Source of the DNA: Casimicrobiaceae bacterium
GTDB lineage: Bacteria > Pseudomonadota > Gammaproteobacteria > Burkholderiales > Casimicrobiaceae
Reading direction: 5' to 3'
NCBI GenBank assembly: GCA_026646885.1
Contig: JAPKHK010000004.1
Location: forward strand, 62,001-126,000
Length of the DNA stretch: 64,000 nucleotides
The notes under the pieces were generated by a model. It searched no databases. It was not told where the DNA came from and saw nothing but the letters and a program-made list of their open reading frames with translations. A program made the translations under genes and the position numbers. Positions 34,311-43,166 of the stretch are shown here, one piece after another. The stretch's first letter is position 1. Each line of letters begins with the position of its first letter.

Positions 34311-34765
34311 CTCGCGTCACTCGCGCGCGCCCCAATACGGATTGCCTCAACCGCCCATGCCGGGTCTCGCGCCTCAGCGGCGAGTCCTATGAGCCTCGTG
34401 CGCGAAACGAGAGGCCGCGGGGTGGACCCGCTGCGCATTAAACCTAGAAACAGCAGTTGGCCGCTTTGCTTAATTGGAAAGTGTGTGAGGATGAAAGAGT
34501 ATCGGTCGTTTTGCGCGCTCACCCTTTGGGTAGGCCGCTCCGTAGCGGATAGCGCGCACCGGACTTGGCGACGCGGCGTTGCCAATCCTCTCGAGGTGTT
34601 CAACCTCGCCGCGCTTTGCGCCTTGCCTCGCCTGCGCCGGAACGCACTCTGCGCTGCGTCCAACCGCCCCGTTTTTAGGTTAAAAAGACACTGGGCGCGG
34701 AATAAAGAACCGGTGTCGGGTTGAAGAAATCGGCGCCGGAGAGCTCTCCGGCGCCTTCCCGCAAC
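34311..34765. other. Intergenic stretch, no gene accepted
   Basis: This 455-bp gap carries ORFs on both strands that look like chance frames, with no ribosome sites or recognisable motifs. The 34430-34500 part is AT-richer than the surroundings. A perfect palindrome at 34732-34755 ends it and is listed as a terminator. Confidence 0.5.
34732..34755 (-). terminator. Terminator for the small exported gene at 34766
   Basis: GGCGCCGGAGAG and CTCTCCGGCGCC form a perfect 24-bp palindrome 10 bp after the stop codon. Read on the minus strand it is followed by GATTTCTTC, a weak T-rich tail. Confidence 0.65.
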
Positions 34766-35035
34766 TCATGCGAGGTAATGCGATTCACGCGCGTCCACGT
34801 TACTGCCGCGCAGCGATTCGCTCATCTTGCCCGAATCCACGCTTTGCGCCGCTGGAATTTGCGGCCAGCTCGGGTGATTGGGCGACAGCGCAATTCCTTT
34901 GGCGGGCGCTTCTCCCGGCACGGATTGCACGACGGGGTAATTGGCTTCGAAGTTTTCGATCTTCTGAGCTTGCGCGGTGCCCATGCCCAAAGCAAAGAAC
35001 AGCGCGGTGGTGGCGACGGTGATGGAAGTTTTCAT
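34766..35035 (-). CDS. Small exported protein, 89 residues
   Basis: The peptide begins with a clear signal sequence (TSITVATTALFFALGMGTAQA), then a short mature part of about 66 residues rich in Pro and Ser (PVVQSVPGEAPAKG, NHPSWPQIPAA). It contains no Cys after cleavage. It has a GGAGAT site and a palindrome 33-52 bp upstream of the start, and a hairpin terminator after the stop, so it is probably a single-gene unit. No family is recognised. Confidence 0.7.
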   Translation of the reverse strand: MKTSITVATTALFFALGMGTAQAQKIENFEANYPVVQSVPGEAPAKGIALSPNHPSWPQIPAAQSVDSGKMSESLRGSNVDARESHYLA

Positions 35036-35067
35036 GATGATCTCCTAGTGGAAAGTTTCAGGGTTGG

Positions 35068-35087
35068 AGATGAACACGTGTTCATCT
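35068..35087. promoter_or_regulatory. 20-bp perfect palindrome, candidate operator
   Basis: AGATGAACACGTGTTCATCT is fully self-complementary and lies 33 bp before the ATG of the 89-residue exported protein and after the CMD gene. The TGAACA-CGTG-TTCA core suggests a dimeric repressor site. Confidence 0.55.
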
Positions 35088-35155
35088 GTACATCAGTCGA
35101 ATTGATACGCGATTTCTTACAGACTATTGAAAGAAGTATCGCCTCGAAGGTGTGC

Positions 35156-35725
35156 TCAGCCGAGTTGATAAGCGGCGAACTTGTCGTCGATTTTGGTTTG
35201 GAACAAATGATTGGTGTAATTGGAGAGCGTTTTTACCGCCGCGGCGAGCACGATTTGCAGCACCTGGCTCTCGGTGTAGCCAGCGGACAAAAAGGCATCG
35301 GCCGCCGCCGGACCCGGCTTACCCGCGGTACGCACCAAGGCTTGCGTGAACTCGTACAAGGCCTTCAACTTGGCGTCGGGAATCGGCTGCTCGGCGCGAA
35401 TCGCCGCGAGCACCGGCGCTGGCACACCGGAGACTTTGTCGGCCAGCATACTGTGGGCCGCCGTGCAATACCGGCAGCCGTTTTGTTGACTGATGGCGAG
35501 AAGGACGACTTCCTGCTCGGCTGGCGTAAAACCGGATTTCTGCCTAAAGGCGGCATAACCATGAAGATAGGTGGTGAGCACGCCTGGCACATTGACCATG
35601 TTGGCGTACATGTTGGGGATGAAGCCGACTTGCTTCTGCGCGACTTCCAGCACGTCCTTCTGTTCTGCGCTGGCACGGGCAAGGGTAACGGCCGACATCT
35701 GGGTGACGACGAAATGCGAGCTCAT
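35156..35725 (-). CDS. Carboxymuconolactone decarboxylase (AhpD-like) family protein
   Basis: A 189-residue protein with the AhpD/CMD fold. The redox motif NGCRYCTAAHS provides the CxxC...H set used for peroxide or alkylhydroperoxide reduction in peroxidase-related members. GFIPNMYANMV near the N-terminus is typical of the peroxidase-related subgroup. ATG 35725 has a GGAGA site. It is divergent from an AraC-type regulator (118-bp gap), the usual arrangement of a stress gene and its regulator. The cysteines are ordinary TGC codons here, not TGA. Confidence 0.88.
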   Translation of the reverse strand: MSSHFVVTQMSAVTLARASAEQKDVLEVAQKQVGFIPNMYANMVNVPGVLTTYLHGYAAFRQKSGFTPAEQEVVLLAISQQNGCRYCTAAHSMLADKVSGVPAPVLAAIRAEQPIPDAKLKALYEFTQALVRTAGKPGPAAADAFLSAGYTESQVLQIVLAAAVKTLSNYTNHLFQTKIDDKFAAYQLG

Positions 35726-35842
35726 GGCAATCTCCGTAAGATCAGGGCGCGCGGGATGCGCACTCCAGGTCAAAGCGTAAGCTCGGCCCGCGCTCCTGCG
35801 ACTATCATTCGTACCCAGTTCATAACCTTTCGTACCGACGCG

Positions 35843-36679
35843 ATGGAAACGACCGACGCCGTTTCGCGCCTGCTGCATCACGTGGGGCTGCGCGCCCACA
35901 CCTTTTATGCCGGATCGTTGTGCGGTCTGCACGATTTCGATGCCGCGGAAGGAACCGGGCACTTGCACATCGTGCGCGCGGGTATCCTGCGCGCGACGCA
36001 GCGGGCGCGCGCGCCGATCGCGATCACCGAGCCCACGCTGCTTTTTTATCCGCGCCCGCTGCGCCACCGCCTCGACGTGGCCGAGGGTGTTACCGCCGAG
36101 GTGCTGTGCGCCAGCGTGCGCTACGACGCGGGGCTCGATAACGCCATCACCCAGTCTCTTCCCGAAGTGGTGCTTGCACCTTTGCGCCAGGCGCCCGGAC
36201 TCGAGCCCACGCTGGGGCTGCTTTTCGACGAGGCCGGCGCGGCGCGCACCGGCCGGCAGGTATTGCTCGATCGTCTTTGCGACGTGCTGCTCATACAAAT
36301 CGTGCGTTTTGCCGTCGAGCACGGTATGGTGGGGCAGGGCTTCCTCGCTGGGCTCTCGCATCCGCGCCTTGCCCGCCTGCTTACCGAGTTGCTCGATGCG
36401 CCCGGCGACCCTTGGTCGCTAGAGACCATGGCCGCGCGCACTCACCTCTCCCGCACCGCCTTCGCCCGCCTGTTCAAAGAAGTGATGGGCACTGGCCCGG
36501 CGGCGTTTTTGGCGCAATTGCGCCTCGGAGTGGCCCAGCGCCTCTTGCGCCAAGGTCAGCCCTTGACGCACGTCGCCGAAGCGGTTGGCTACGGCAGCCA
36601 ACCCGCCTTCTCGCGCGCCTTCATTCGCGAAACCGGTGTAGCCCCGTCGGAATGGCTGCGCCGCGAGGCGGAAGGATAA
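35843..36679 (+). CDS. AraC-family transcriptional regulator
   Basis: A 278-residue regulator with an N-terminal cupin-type ligand domain (AraC_binding_2/cupin_6 style: HHVGLRAHTFYAGSLCGLHD, PTLLFYPRPLRHRL) and a C-terminal double helix-turn-helix (WSLETMAARTHLSRTAFARL, VAEAVGYGSQPAFSRAFIRE). The frame is open far upstream, but ATG 35843 is where homology begins. It probably controls the divergent CMD-family gene. Two Cys in the cupin part (SLCGL, VLCAS) leave room for redox sensing, as in related regulators; that is inference. Confidence 0.9.
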   Translation: METTDAVSRLLHHVGLRAHTFYAGSLCGLHDFDAAEGTGHLHIVRAGILRATQRARAPIAITEPTLLFYPRPLRHRLDVAEGVTAEVLCASVRYDAGLDNAITQSLPEVVLAPLRQAPGLEPTLGLLFDEAGAARTGRQVLLDRLCDVLLIQIVRFAVEHGMVGQGFLAGLSHPRLARLLTELLDAPGDPWSLETMAARTHLSRTAFARLFKEVMGTGPAAFLAQLRLGVAQRLLRQGQPLTHVAEAVGYGSQPAFSRAFIRETGVAPSEWLRREAEG

Positions 36680-36907
36680 GCGGGAACAAGCAGCCGGCCG
36701 CGGCCGCGAACCCGCGCACTTGGGAATTTCGCACCAGGCGAACTGAGGATAGTCGCCCGGCATCGAAGGGCAACACGCAGCGACCCTGGCATGGCGCGGC
36801 ACCACAGCTTAGAGCCGAGCAGGCGACAGGAACCGCAGGAGTCTATGTGCGATCGAGCGCTGCAAACGCTTGACCGGCAATCGCCAAGCATGCGCTGCTT
36901 GCCTAGC

Positions 36908-37666
36908 TCAGCACGCCTCCTCCCGCCCTACGAATCGAAAATCCGCGAATCCCGCGCGCGCTGCTTCGCCGGTGTTGTCGGTGTCGGTGGCCAGCGCAAG
37001 GCCCGTAATGCGCTCCGGGGCGTGGCCAAACGCCTGGGCGAAGTCTTCGGCAACGTCGCGCCGCTCGCTCACCCAGCGGCGGGCTTGCGCGGCACCGCTT
37101 TGCAGCACCAACATGCGGGCGCGGTCGGTATAGGTGTTGGCCTGCCAGGTGCCCACGGGATAGCGGTTGTCCCAAATGTAGTTGATCGCGGCATCGGGCA
37201 CTTGCCCGCCGCGCACCGCGCGCGCCATCGACAAGGCCAGGCGTGTGCCCAGGCTCAAGGTCTCGCGGGGCACGTCGAAACTCAAATAGACGCGCGCGGC
37301 ATAATCGTCACCGGATTTTTGCCGCATGTCGGCTTTGGCAAGAGGCGCGTCGATGCGCCAACGCCAGCACAAGATGGGCGTCTTTTCCAGATCGATGACG
37401 AGCGGTCGAGCCAGAAGCGCCATGCTCGCCACGGCCTGGGCTTCCACCGCGTTCACGCCGTCCCACTCGCGTTGTCGGTAAGCGGTGGGAGGAATGTTGC
37501 GAGCGATCGGCTCGACGCGCCATGGGACGGGCCATTCGCCCCCAGCCGAAAACTGACCGACCCAAACCGGCTCGGCGTGCAGTGGCGACCCACTGATTCC
37601 AATCAGGAACAAGGCGCAATAAGCCGCGCCGGGCAAGGCCGCGTTCCACAGCAAGACGAGGCTCAT
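36908..37666 (-). CDS. DUF3047 exported protein
   Basis: The protein carries the DUF3047 signatures LCWRWRIDAPLAKADMRQKS, GDDYAARVYLSFD, INYIWDN and TDTDNTGEAARAGFADF, a beta-sandwich family of unknown function found in many proteobacteria. A hydrophobic segment (PGAAYCALFLIGISG) near the start supports export. ATG 37666 was chosen since upstream codons are not conserved, though its GAGGG sits very close to the ATG; in-frame ATG 37810 is a longer option. It is divergent from the YiiX-like gene at 37902. Confidence 0.82.
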   Translation of the reverse strand: MSLVLLWNAALPGAAYCALFLIGISGSPLHAEPVWVGQFSAGGEWPVPWRVEPIARNIPPTAYRQREWDGVNAVEAQAVASMALLARPLVIDLEKTPILCWRWRIDAPLAKADMRQKSGDDYAARVYLSFDVPRETLSLGTRLALSMARAVRGGQVPDAAINYIWDNRYPVGTWQANTYTDRARMLVLQSGAAQARRWVSERRDVAEDFAQAFGHAPERITGLALATDTDNTGEAARAGFADFRFVGREEAC

Positions 37667-37901
37667 CCCTCGGTCCAGGGTGTTCGAGATGCTCACGCCG
37701 ATCGCTCCATGCACCGTGCCTATTCCTTGTTGCTGGCCCAGGGGTAACCGTCCCTCGCCCGCGCTTGTGAAACAATACACCTCGCGGCCCTGGTCTGCGC
37801 CCTCGCACACATACGCTTCGCAACGCTGTAAGGTTTGCTCTGCAACCTAGTCTAATGGACATCACCCAAGCCGCCGGCTTTGGCGCAAGGAAATCGGATC
37901 G

Positions 37902-38672
37902 ATGAGCCCCTTCTTTCGCACCCTCGGTAGTCGTTTGGCGCGGTATTTGAGCCAAGCCGATCCGCGCTATCAGCCTTTGGCCACCAGCGATTTCGAGGCC
38001 CTGTCCGCCACCATTCGGCCCGGTGACGTGCTGCTGGTCGAAGGCAACACGCGTTTTAGCAAAGCGATCAAATTCCTGAGTCAATCGACCTGGTCGCACG
38101 CGGCACTGTACGTAGGCGACGCGCTACCCGCCCAAGGGCCGGGGCAATGGCTGGTGGAAGCCGATGTCGTCGCCGGGGTGGTGGCCGTGCCGCTCGCCAA
38201 ATATGCCCAGCTGCACACCCGGATATGCCGTCCGGTCGGCCTCACGGCCGAGGACCGCGATCGCGTCATCGCCTTGGCCCTAGCACGCTGCGGCCAAAAG
38301 TACGACCTCAAGAACATCTTCGACCTGGTGCGCTATTTGCTGCCGCAGCCGCCCGTTCCGGTGCGCTGGCGCCGGCGCATGCTCGCCCTGGGTAGCGGCG
38401 ACCCCACCCGCGCCATTTGCTCGACGCTGATCGCGCAAGCCTTTCAAGCCGTGCGCTACCCGATACTGCCGCAGATCACGCGACGCCCGGCGCCGCGCGA
38501 AAACTGCAACGAGTGCTACGACGAAATCCTGCACATTCGGCACCACAGTTTGTTCGTGCCGCGCGACTTCGACATCTCGCCGTACTTTGAAGTCGTCAAA
38601 CCGACCTTGGCGAGAGGCTTTGATTATCGAAATCTTCGCTGGAGCGAAGGGCAGTCGGCCACAAATGTCTGA
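37902..38672 (+). CDS. YiiX/YebB-like NlpC/P60 cysteine hydrolase
   Basis: A 256-residue permuted NlpC/P60-type hydrolase. IRPGDVLLVEGN and QSTWSHAALYVGD carry the His of the active site, and CSTLIAQAFQ carries the Cys, in the reversed order (His before Cys) characteristic of the YiiX/lecithin-retinol-acyltransferase-like group. There is no signal peptide. Members cleave amide or ester bonds in peptidoglycan peptides or lipids; the substrate here is unknown. It lies between DUF3047 (divergent) and the iron alcohol dehydrogenase (downstream 154 bp). Confidence 0.85.
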   Translation: MSPFFRTLGSRLARYLSQADPRYQPLATSDFEALSATIRPGDVLLVEGNTRFSKAIKFLSQSTWSHAALYVGDALPAQGPGQWLVEADVVAGVVAVPLAKYAQLHTRICRPVGLTAEDRDRVIALALARCGQKYDLKNIFDLVRYLLPQPPVPVRWRRRMLALGSGDPTRAICSTLIAQAFQAVRYPILPQITRRPAPRENCNECYDEILHIRHHSLFVPRDFDISPYFEVVKPTLARGFDYRNLRWSEGQSATNV

Positions 38673-38826
38673 TGAACACCCCTGCCCGCTCCCGCCGGCA
38701 GCTTTCACCCGGCAAGCTGCACTCCGCGGGGTGTCAAGTGCGGGCGCTTGATACATCGCGAGCTTCGGGGTAGCTTTCCTGACCATCGGCGCTCGGCGCC
38801 CCCTCGGAACTCTTGGGACCAATCGC

Positions 38827-40002
38827 GTGATCCCCCCGTTTTCGCTCTCCCGGCTGCCTCGCGTCGAATTCGGCGCGGGGGCGCTGCGCAAAGTCCCGGA
38901 CATTGCCGCCGGTTTCGGCCAGCGGATTCTGCTGGTCACCGGCCGCCATAGCTTCGAAGCGATGGAGCAGAGCGCATGGCTCTTGGGCGAATTGGCGCAG
39001 CGCGGCTTTCTCGTGCACCGTTTGCGGGTTGAAGGCGAACCCGAGACGCAGTGGATCGACGATGCCGTAAGTAACCTCAAGCACGAACCGGTAGATGCCG
39101 TGCTCGGCATCGGTGGCGGCAGCGCGCTGGATGCCGCCAAGGCCATTGCGGGTTTGCTCAAATCCGGCCTCTCAGTGTTGGAGTACCTCGAAGGTGTCGG
39201 TCCTGAGCGGCCTTACAGAGGCCCGGAAACTCCTTTCATCGCCGTGCCCACCACTGCCGGCACCGGTACGGAAGCGACCAAAAACGCGGTGCTCACTCAT
39301 GCCGGGCGTTTCAAGAAATCGTTTCGCGACGAGCGTCTGGTGGCGGCATGGGCAGTGGTCGATCCCGATCTCTTGGCCACTTGTCCGCGGGCGCTGATTG
39401 CCGCCGACGGCATGGATGCTTTCACCCAACTCCTGGAAGCCTTCGTCTCTCGGCGCGCCAATCCCTATACCGACGCCTTGGCCCGGGCCGGGATCATGGC
39501 GGTGAAGGACGCCTTGCTTGACCTTCATCGCGAGCAGAGCGAACCGGCCCGAGAAAAAATGTCCTGGGCGGCGCTGGCTTCGGGCATTTGTCTGGCGCAG
39601 GCAGGCTTGGGCGCGGTGCACGGTTTGGCCTCACCCCTGGGGGCGTTTTTTCCCATCCCGCACGGCGTGGTCTGCGGCACTTTGGTGGCCGAGGTCACCG
39701 CCGCCAACATCGCCGCTTTGCAAGCACGCGAGCCCGATAGCGCGACCCTGCCGAAATACGGTGAAATCGGCCGCCGCTTCGCCAAACAGAAGGGCTTGAA
39801 TGGTGACGAGGCTCGCGGCTTTTTGCTCGACACCTTGCGCAACTGGCAAACGGCGCTTGATCTGCCCCGCCTCGGTGCCTACGGTATCGGTGAAGCAGAC
39901 TTGCCACACATCGTCGCCAACGCGCGCGGTGCGAGCATGCAGAGCAATCCAGTATTACTGAGCGACGAGGAACTTACCCGCGTATTGCGCGCCCGGCTTT
40001 GA
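38827..40002 (+). CDS. Iron-containing (group III) alcohol dehydrogenase
   Basis: A 391-residue NAD(P)-dependent dehydrogenase with the GGGSALDAAKAIA nucleotide-binding motif, TTAGTGTEATKNAVL and the metal region. Metal ligands are Asp in ADGMDAFTQ, His in AVHGLASPLGAFF and His in PIPHGVVC. The position four after Asp, His in FucO and AdhB-type enzymes, is Gln here (DAFTQ); this variant may still bind metal through the remaining ligands. The start is GTG 38827. Substrate is not predictable; it is transcribed alone toward the convergent ArsR-rhodanese gene. Confidence 0.9.
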   Translation: MIPPFSLSRLPRVEFGAGALRKVPDIAAGFGQRILLVTGRHSFEAMEQSAWLLGELAQRGFLVHRLRVEGEPETQWIDDAVSNLKHEPVDAVLGIGGGSALDAAKAIAGLLKSGLSVLEYLEGVGPERPYRGPETPFIAVPTTAGTGTEATKNAVLTHAGRFKKSFRDERLVAAWAVVDPDLLATCPRALIAADGMDAFTQLLEAFVSRRANPYTDALARAGIMAVKDALLDLHREQSEPAREKMSWAALASGICLAQAGLGAVHGLASPLGAFFPIPHGVVCGTLVAEVTAANIAALQAREPDSATLPKYGEIGRRFAKQKGLNGDEARGFLLDTLRNWQTALDLPRLGAYGIGEADLPHIVANARGASMQSNPVLLSDEELTRVLRARL

Positions 40003-40048
40003 GGGCGGTTTATCGTACCGCCGTTCCGCCGCTTTCGTCGTTGTGAAT

Positions 40049-40708
40049 TCAGCGCTCCACCGGCAGTTCTTGCGCCGCCCACTCGGGAAACCCTTCCTCC
40101 AGGCGGCGGGCGTTGAAACCTTTCTTGCGCAAATGGGCGACCGCGTCGAAGGCGAGCATGCAGTAGGGGCCGCGACAATAGGCCACGATCTCTTGCTCCT
40201 TAGGCAGCTTCTTCAAGAATCGCGGCAAGGCGTCGAGCGGCACGTTGATCGCGCCCGCGATGTGCCCGGCTTCATATTCGACCTCGGGCCGCACGTCGAT
40301 CACCACCGCATCGCCGCGGCGCGCGAGCAACAAAAGCTCTTCGCGACGCACCGGCGCCAAGGCATCGCGGCTGGCGAAATTTTCGCGCACGATACGCTCC
40401 ACCTCGGCCAGTTGCCGCTCGGCGATGTGCCGCAGGGCCGATACCAGCGTCATCACTTCGGGGTCGGCCAAGCGGTAGAAAACCTGCAAACCTTCCTTGC
40501 GCGAGGTGGCGAGGCCGCAATCCTTCAACAGCAAGAGATGGTGCGAGGCATTGGCCAGCGGCAGGCCGCAGGCCTTGGCCAGAGCATCGACGCTGCGCTC
40601 CCCCTGCGCCATGGCTTCCAGCAACTCCAGGCGCAAAGCGTGCGCCACACCTTTGCCGACGCGGGCAAGGTGTTCGAAGATTTGATGTTTGGGGCCGTGG
40701 GAGGACAT
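40049..40708 (-). CDS. ArsR-type regulator fused to rhodanese domain
   Basis: A 219-residue protein with a winged-helix ArsR/SmtB domain in residues 1-95 (RLELLEAMAQGERSVDALAK, ANASHHLLLLKDCGL) and a rhodanese domain in residues 120-215 with active loop VAYCRGPYC. Such fusions sense or bind sulfane sulfur or related species, and act as repressors or as sulfurtransferase-regulators. ATG 40708 lies within a 206-bp gap to the upstream rhodanese gene at 40916. Target genes may be local rhodanese and redox genes; that is inference. Confidence 0.92.
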   Translation of the reverse strand: MSSHGPKHQIFEHLARVGKGVAHALRLELLEAMAQGERSVDALAKACGLPLANASHHLLLLKDCGLATSRKEGLQVFYRLADPEVMTLVSALRHIAERQLAEVERIVRENFASRDALAPVRREELLLLARRGDAVVIDVRPEVEYEAGHIAGAINVPLDALPRFLKKLPKEQEIVAYCRGPYCMLAFDAVAHLRKKGFNARRLEEGFPEWAAQELPVER

Positions 40709-40915
40709 GGGTGAATGTTACCGAAAAAGCCCTCGCCTGTATTTGCGTCCGCGCCGCGGGGTGGATGAATCGGTGCCGTGGTCAGTGGGCGCCATTCGCT
40801 GTTTGCTCGGATCGCGCTTTGCGCCTTTGCCGTGCCCTCTTCGAGGCGAAGCCGCTCGCCGAGCCGCCCTACCAGGCGTTTCTCTCACCGCCGTGAAGCC
40901 GTCTACCCACCGGGG

Positions 40916-41359
40916 TCAACACTTCAAGCACTGTTCCGTCGGCAGCCCCTGGCGCAACCAGCCCGGGCCTGCCGCGCTGCCGGCCATGCCTTCTTTGACG
41001 TTGTAAACACGGGTGAAGCCCTGCGCTTGAAGCAGGCGCTGCGCTTGCGTGGTGCGGTTGCCGGTGCGGCAAATTAGCGCGATGGGCGCGTTCTTGTCAC
41101 CCCCCACCATTTGCAGGATTTCGCGCACCAGAACTTCTTGGCCGCGATAAAAATCGACTACGGCCGCACCCGGCGCGATGCCGGTCTGCTGCCACTCCTG
41201 GGGGGTGCGTATGTCGACGAGCTTCACCTCGCCGGCTTTGGCCGCCGCGAAAGCCTGCGCGGCGGTCAGGTCGTTCTGGTCGCCAGCGGCGCTGGCGAAA
41301 TGACTGCTCAGACTCATGATCATCCCCATCGAAATTGCCACTAAAGTTGCGTGTCTCAC
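40916..41359 (-). CDS. Exported single-domain rhodanese
   Basis: A 147-residue periplasmic sulfurtransferase with a signal peptide (MRHATLVAISMGMIMSLSSH, cleavage near ASAAG) and a single rhodanese domain. The active loop is LICRTGNRT, with Cys able to carry persulfide. The C-terminus ends EQCLKC, giving a CxxC tail that could take part in thiol exchange or metal binding. The start is GTG 41359; ATG 41329 is a shorter option. It is upstream of the ArsR-rhodanese gene in the same direction. Confidence 0.88.
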   Translation of the reverse strand: MRHATLVAISMGMIMSLSSHFASAAGDQNDLTAAQAFAAAKAGEVKLVDIRTPQEWQQTGIAPGAAVVDFYRGQEVLVREILQMVGGDKNAPIALICRTGNRTTQAQRLLQAQGFTRVYNVKEGMAGSAAGPGWLRQGLPTEQCLKC

Positions 41360-41456
41360 TTGCCTGCGCTCCTACTCGTTAAACAGCGGTTGGATGCACG
41401 TTATCCCCGGCGGTTCCCTGCCCCTATGCGTGTCCGCGCGCACGTCCGGCCGGCCT

Positions 41457-43130
41457 TCAGGGCGAGGCCAGGAACTCGCGCGCCAGGCTTCGCGCAAGCT
41501 GGGCGCTGGCCAACACCAGACCGCGCGCCATGCTGGCATCGAGCATCTGGCCGCGCGTCATTGCACCAAAAGCATAAAGCCCGGCGACCGGTGCAATTTT
41601 ACCGTCCCGATCGCGCCCGAGCACAGCGTGCGTTTGCGGCTCGATCGCCACGCCGCGATAAGTGCCTTTGGTGAGCACCAACCATTCGCTGCGGCATAGT
41701 GCCCGAGCCAAGGGCGTGGGATTGCGCCGGTAATCCCCCTGCTGGCCGCGCGCATCCACCACGAAGTCGAATTCCGCGCGCCGCGTGTCACCGTGCTCGT
41801 TTTTATGGGTGAGTTGCCAGGCGCCTTTATCCGTATCGCGTTCGAGGCGATATGAATCACCCATTTTGATCACTTCCACCACGCCCGCCTCCAGAAGGGC
41901 CAGCAGCTTCTCGGCGTTACGTGCCGGCTGCGTGGCCGCGTGCAGGAAAAAGAGCGTGGTGAACTCGCGATCGAAGCGCGCGCGCTCGCCTTCTTCTAAG
42001 CAAAGATAGAGTCGGCTTGCCCACGCCAAGAGAGGCGCGAGCACGGCCTGCCAGAGCACCTCGCCCGCGGCGCCGTCTCCTTCACACGCCTCGCGCAAAA
42101 ATGCCGATAGCTGTTGCGAGGCGGAACCGCTGGGCGCAGTCACCCGCGCCCAGTCGAAAGCGCCACCATAGGCGAGCCGCAGTTCGGCCTCGAGCAAGCT
42201 CATCACCTCGGCGAGCCGCAAGGTACCGCGCTCCTTCGCCGCAAGACCCGCCAGCGCCGCCTCGGTCAAGATCTGATTGACCCGGCGGCCGCGCCGGCCG
42301 CGCACCCGCGGCAACTGACCGCTGCGCGAGCACAAGCTGAGGCGCCGCGGATGCGGCGGCGGCCGGTATTCGAGCCGCCCGTCACTCGCTCGCCGAAAAT
42401 CACCTTCGGCGCTGAGGGTCAAAGCCGTTTCGATCGCCGACAGGCTGCTGCCCAGCACCAGCACGCGCGCTCCATTGGGAATACCCCGCGCCAGGGTCGA
42501 TGCGGGCCATACCGAGGGGAAAAAATCGGCCGCGCCGCCCTCGGGAAGCCAATGTCCAGTGGTCAGCAGTACCCGGTTGGCGATGAACTCACGGCTTGCA
42601 TCGGCTTTGAGACGGCGCGCCGTGATTCGAAAACCGGAGTCACGGCGTTGCAAGTCAAGGGCTTCGCAATGCGTTTGCACCTCGACCTCGACGCCGCGCT
42701 CACGCAATCGGGCCAGCGCCTCGGCGCAGCGGGTCTGGAGATATTCGCCCATGGCGGCACGTGGGAAATGCTGGCAGCCATCATTGATGCCTTCGGACAT
42801 CGGTTCAAAGTGTGGCGCCCATTCGGGGTGCTCGGCCAAGAGCTGATCTCGGTGCTCAGAAATCCAACGCTGGAAGTCGCCCGGTGCGTCGGCGCACACC
42901 CCCATCTCGGCGGCGCACATGTTGGTGATGTGAAAGGGCAGCACATACTCGTCATTGTGCGGCAGGCCTGGACCCAAACGAGCCTGACGATCGATGACCA
43001 GTAGCCGCGGTCCCGTCGATTCCCGACCGCCTCGGTGATCAGCGACTCTTAGCGCCTCGGCCAGATGCCACAGAAAAGCAGTGCCCGATAAACCGGCACC
43101 GATCACCGCAAGGTCATAAGTCAGGGCCAT
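41457..43130 (-). CDS. YdhS-like FAD/NAD(P)-binding oxidoreductase
   Basis: A 557-residue flavoprotein of the FAD-NAD(P)-binding family (YdhS/HpnW type). The N-terminal dinucleotide motif is VIGAGLSGTAFLWHL, a second one is VLVLGSSLSAIETAL, and the C-terminal VAGLYAFGAMTRGQM region contacts the flavin. An Arg/Gly-rich loop (RVRGRRGRRVNQ) lies in the middle. It probably oxidises an unknown small substrate, and similar proteins are often encoded next to LitR-type light-responsive regulators. It is on the same strand as the MerR gene, 36 bp downstream, and may be co-transcribed with it. Confidence 0.85.
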   Translation of the reverse strand: MALTYDLAVIGAGLSGTAFLWHLAEALRVADHRGGRESTGPRLLVIDRQARLGPGLPHNDEYVLPFHITNMCAAEMGVCADAPGDFQRWISEHRDQLLAEHPEWAPHFEPMSEGINDGCQHFPRAAMGEYLQTRCAEALARLRERGVEVEVQTHCEALDLQRRDSGFRITARRLKADASREFIANRVLLTTGHWLPEGGAADFFPSVWPASTLARGIPNGARVLVLGSSLSAIETALTLSAEGDFRRASDGRLEYRPPPHPRRLSLCSRSGQLPRVRGRRGRRVNQILTEAALAGLAAKERGTLRLAEVMSLLEAELRLAYGGAFDWARVTAPSGSASQQLSAFLREACEGDGAAGEVLWQAVLAPLLAWASRLYLCLEEGERARFDREFTTLFFLHAATQPARNAEKLLALLEAGVVEVIKMGDSYRLERDTDKGAWQLTHKNEHGDTRRAEFDFVVDARGQQGDYRRNPTPLARALCRSEWLVLTKGTYRGVAIEPQTHAVLGRDRDGKIAPVAGLYAFGAMTRGQMLDASMARGLVLASAQLARSLAREFLASP

Positions 43131-43166
43131 AAGCGTCGCCTCCGAGGCAACAAACCGCCGTGCTGC

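Noticed and set aside
34389..34724. 111-codon plus-strand ORF in the 34.3-34.8 kb gap
   Set aside because: No ribosome site, no motif, and overlapping ORFs on the other strand of equal quality.
35156..35725. AhpD-like selenoprotein
   Set aside because: AhpD relatives can contain Sec, but both cysteines of CRYC are encoded by normal TGC/TGT codons with no in-frame TGA.
34721..35842. N-terminal extension of the AraC regulator back to 34721
   Set aside because: It overlaps two minus-strand genes with signal or AhpD motifs, and the AraC family starts at ATG 35843.
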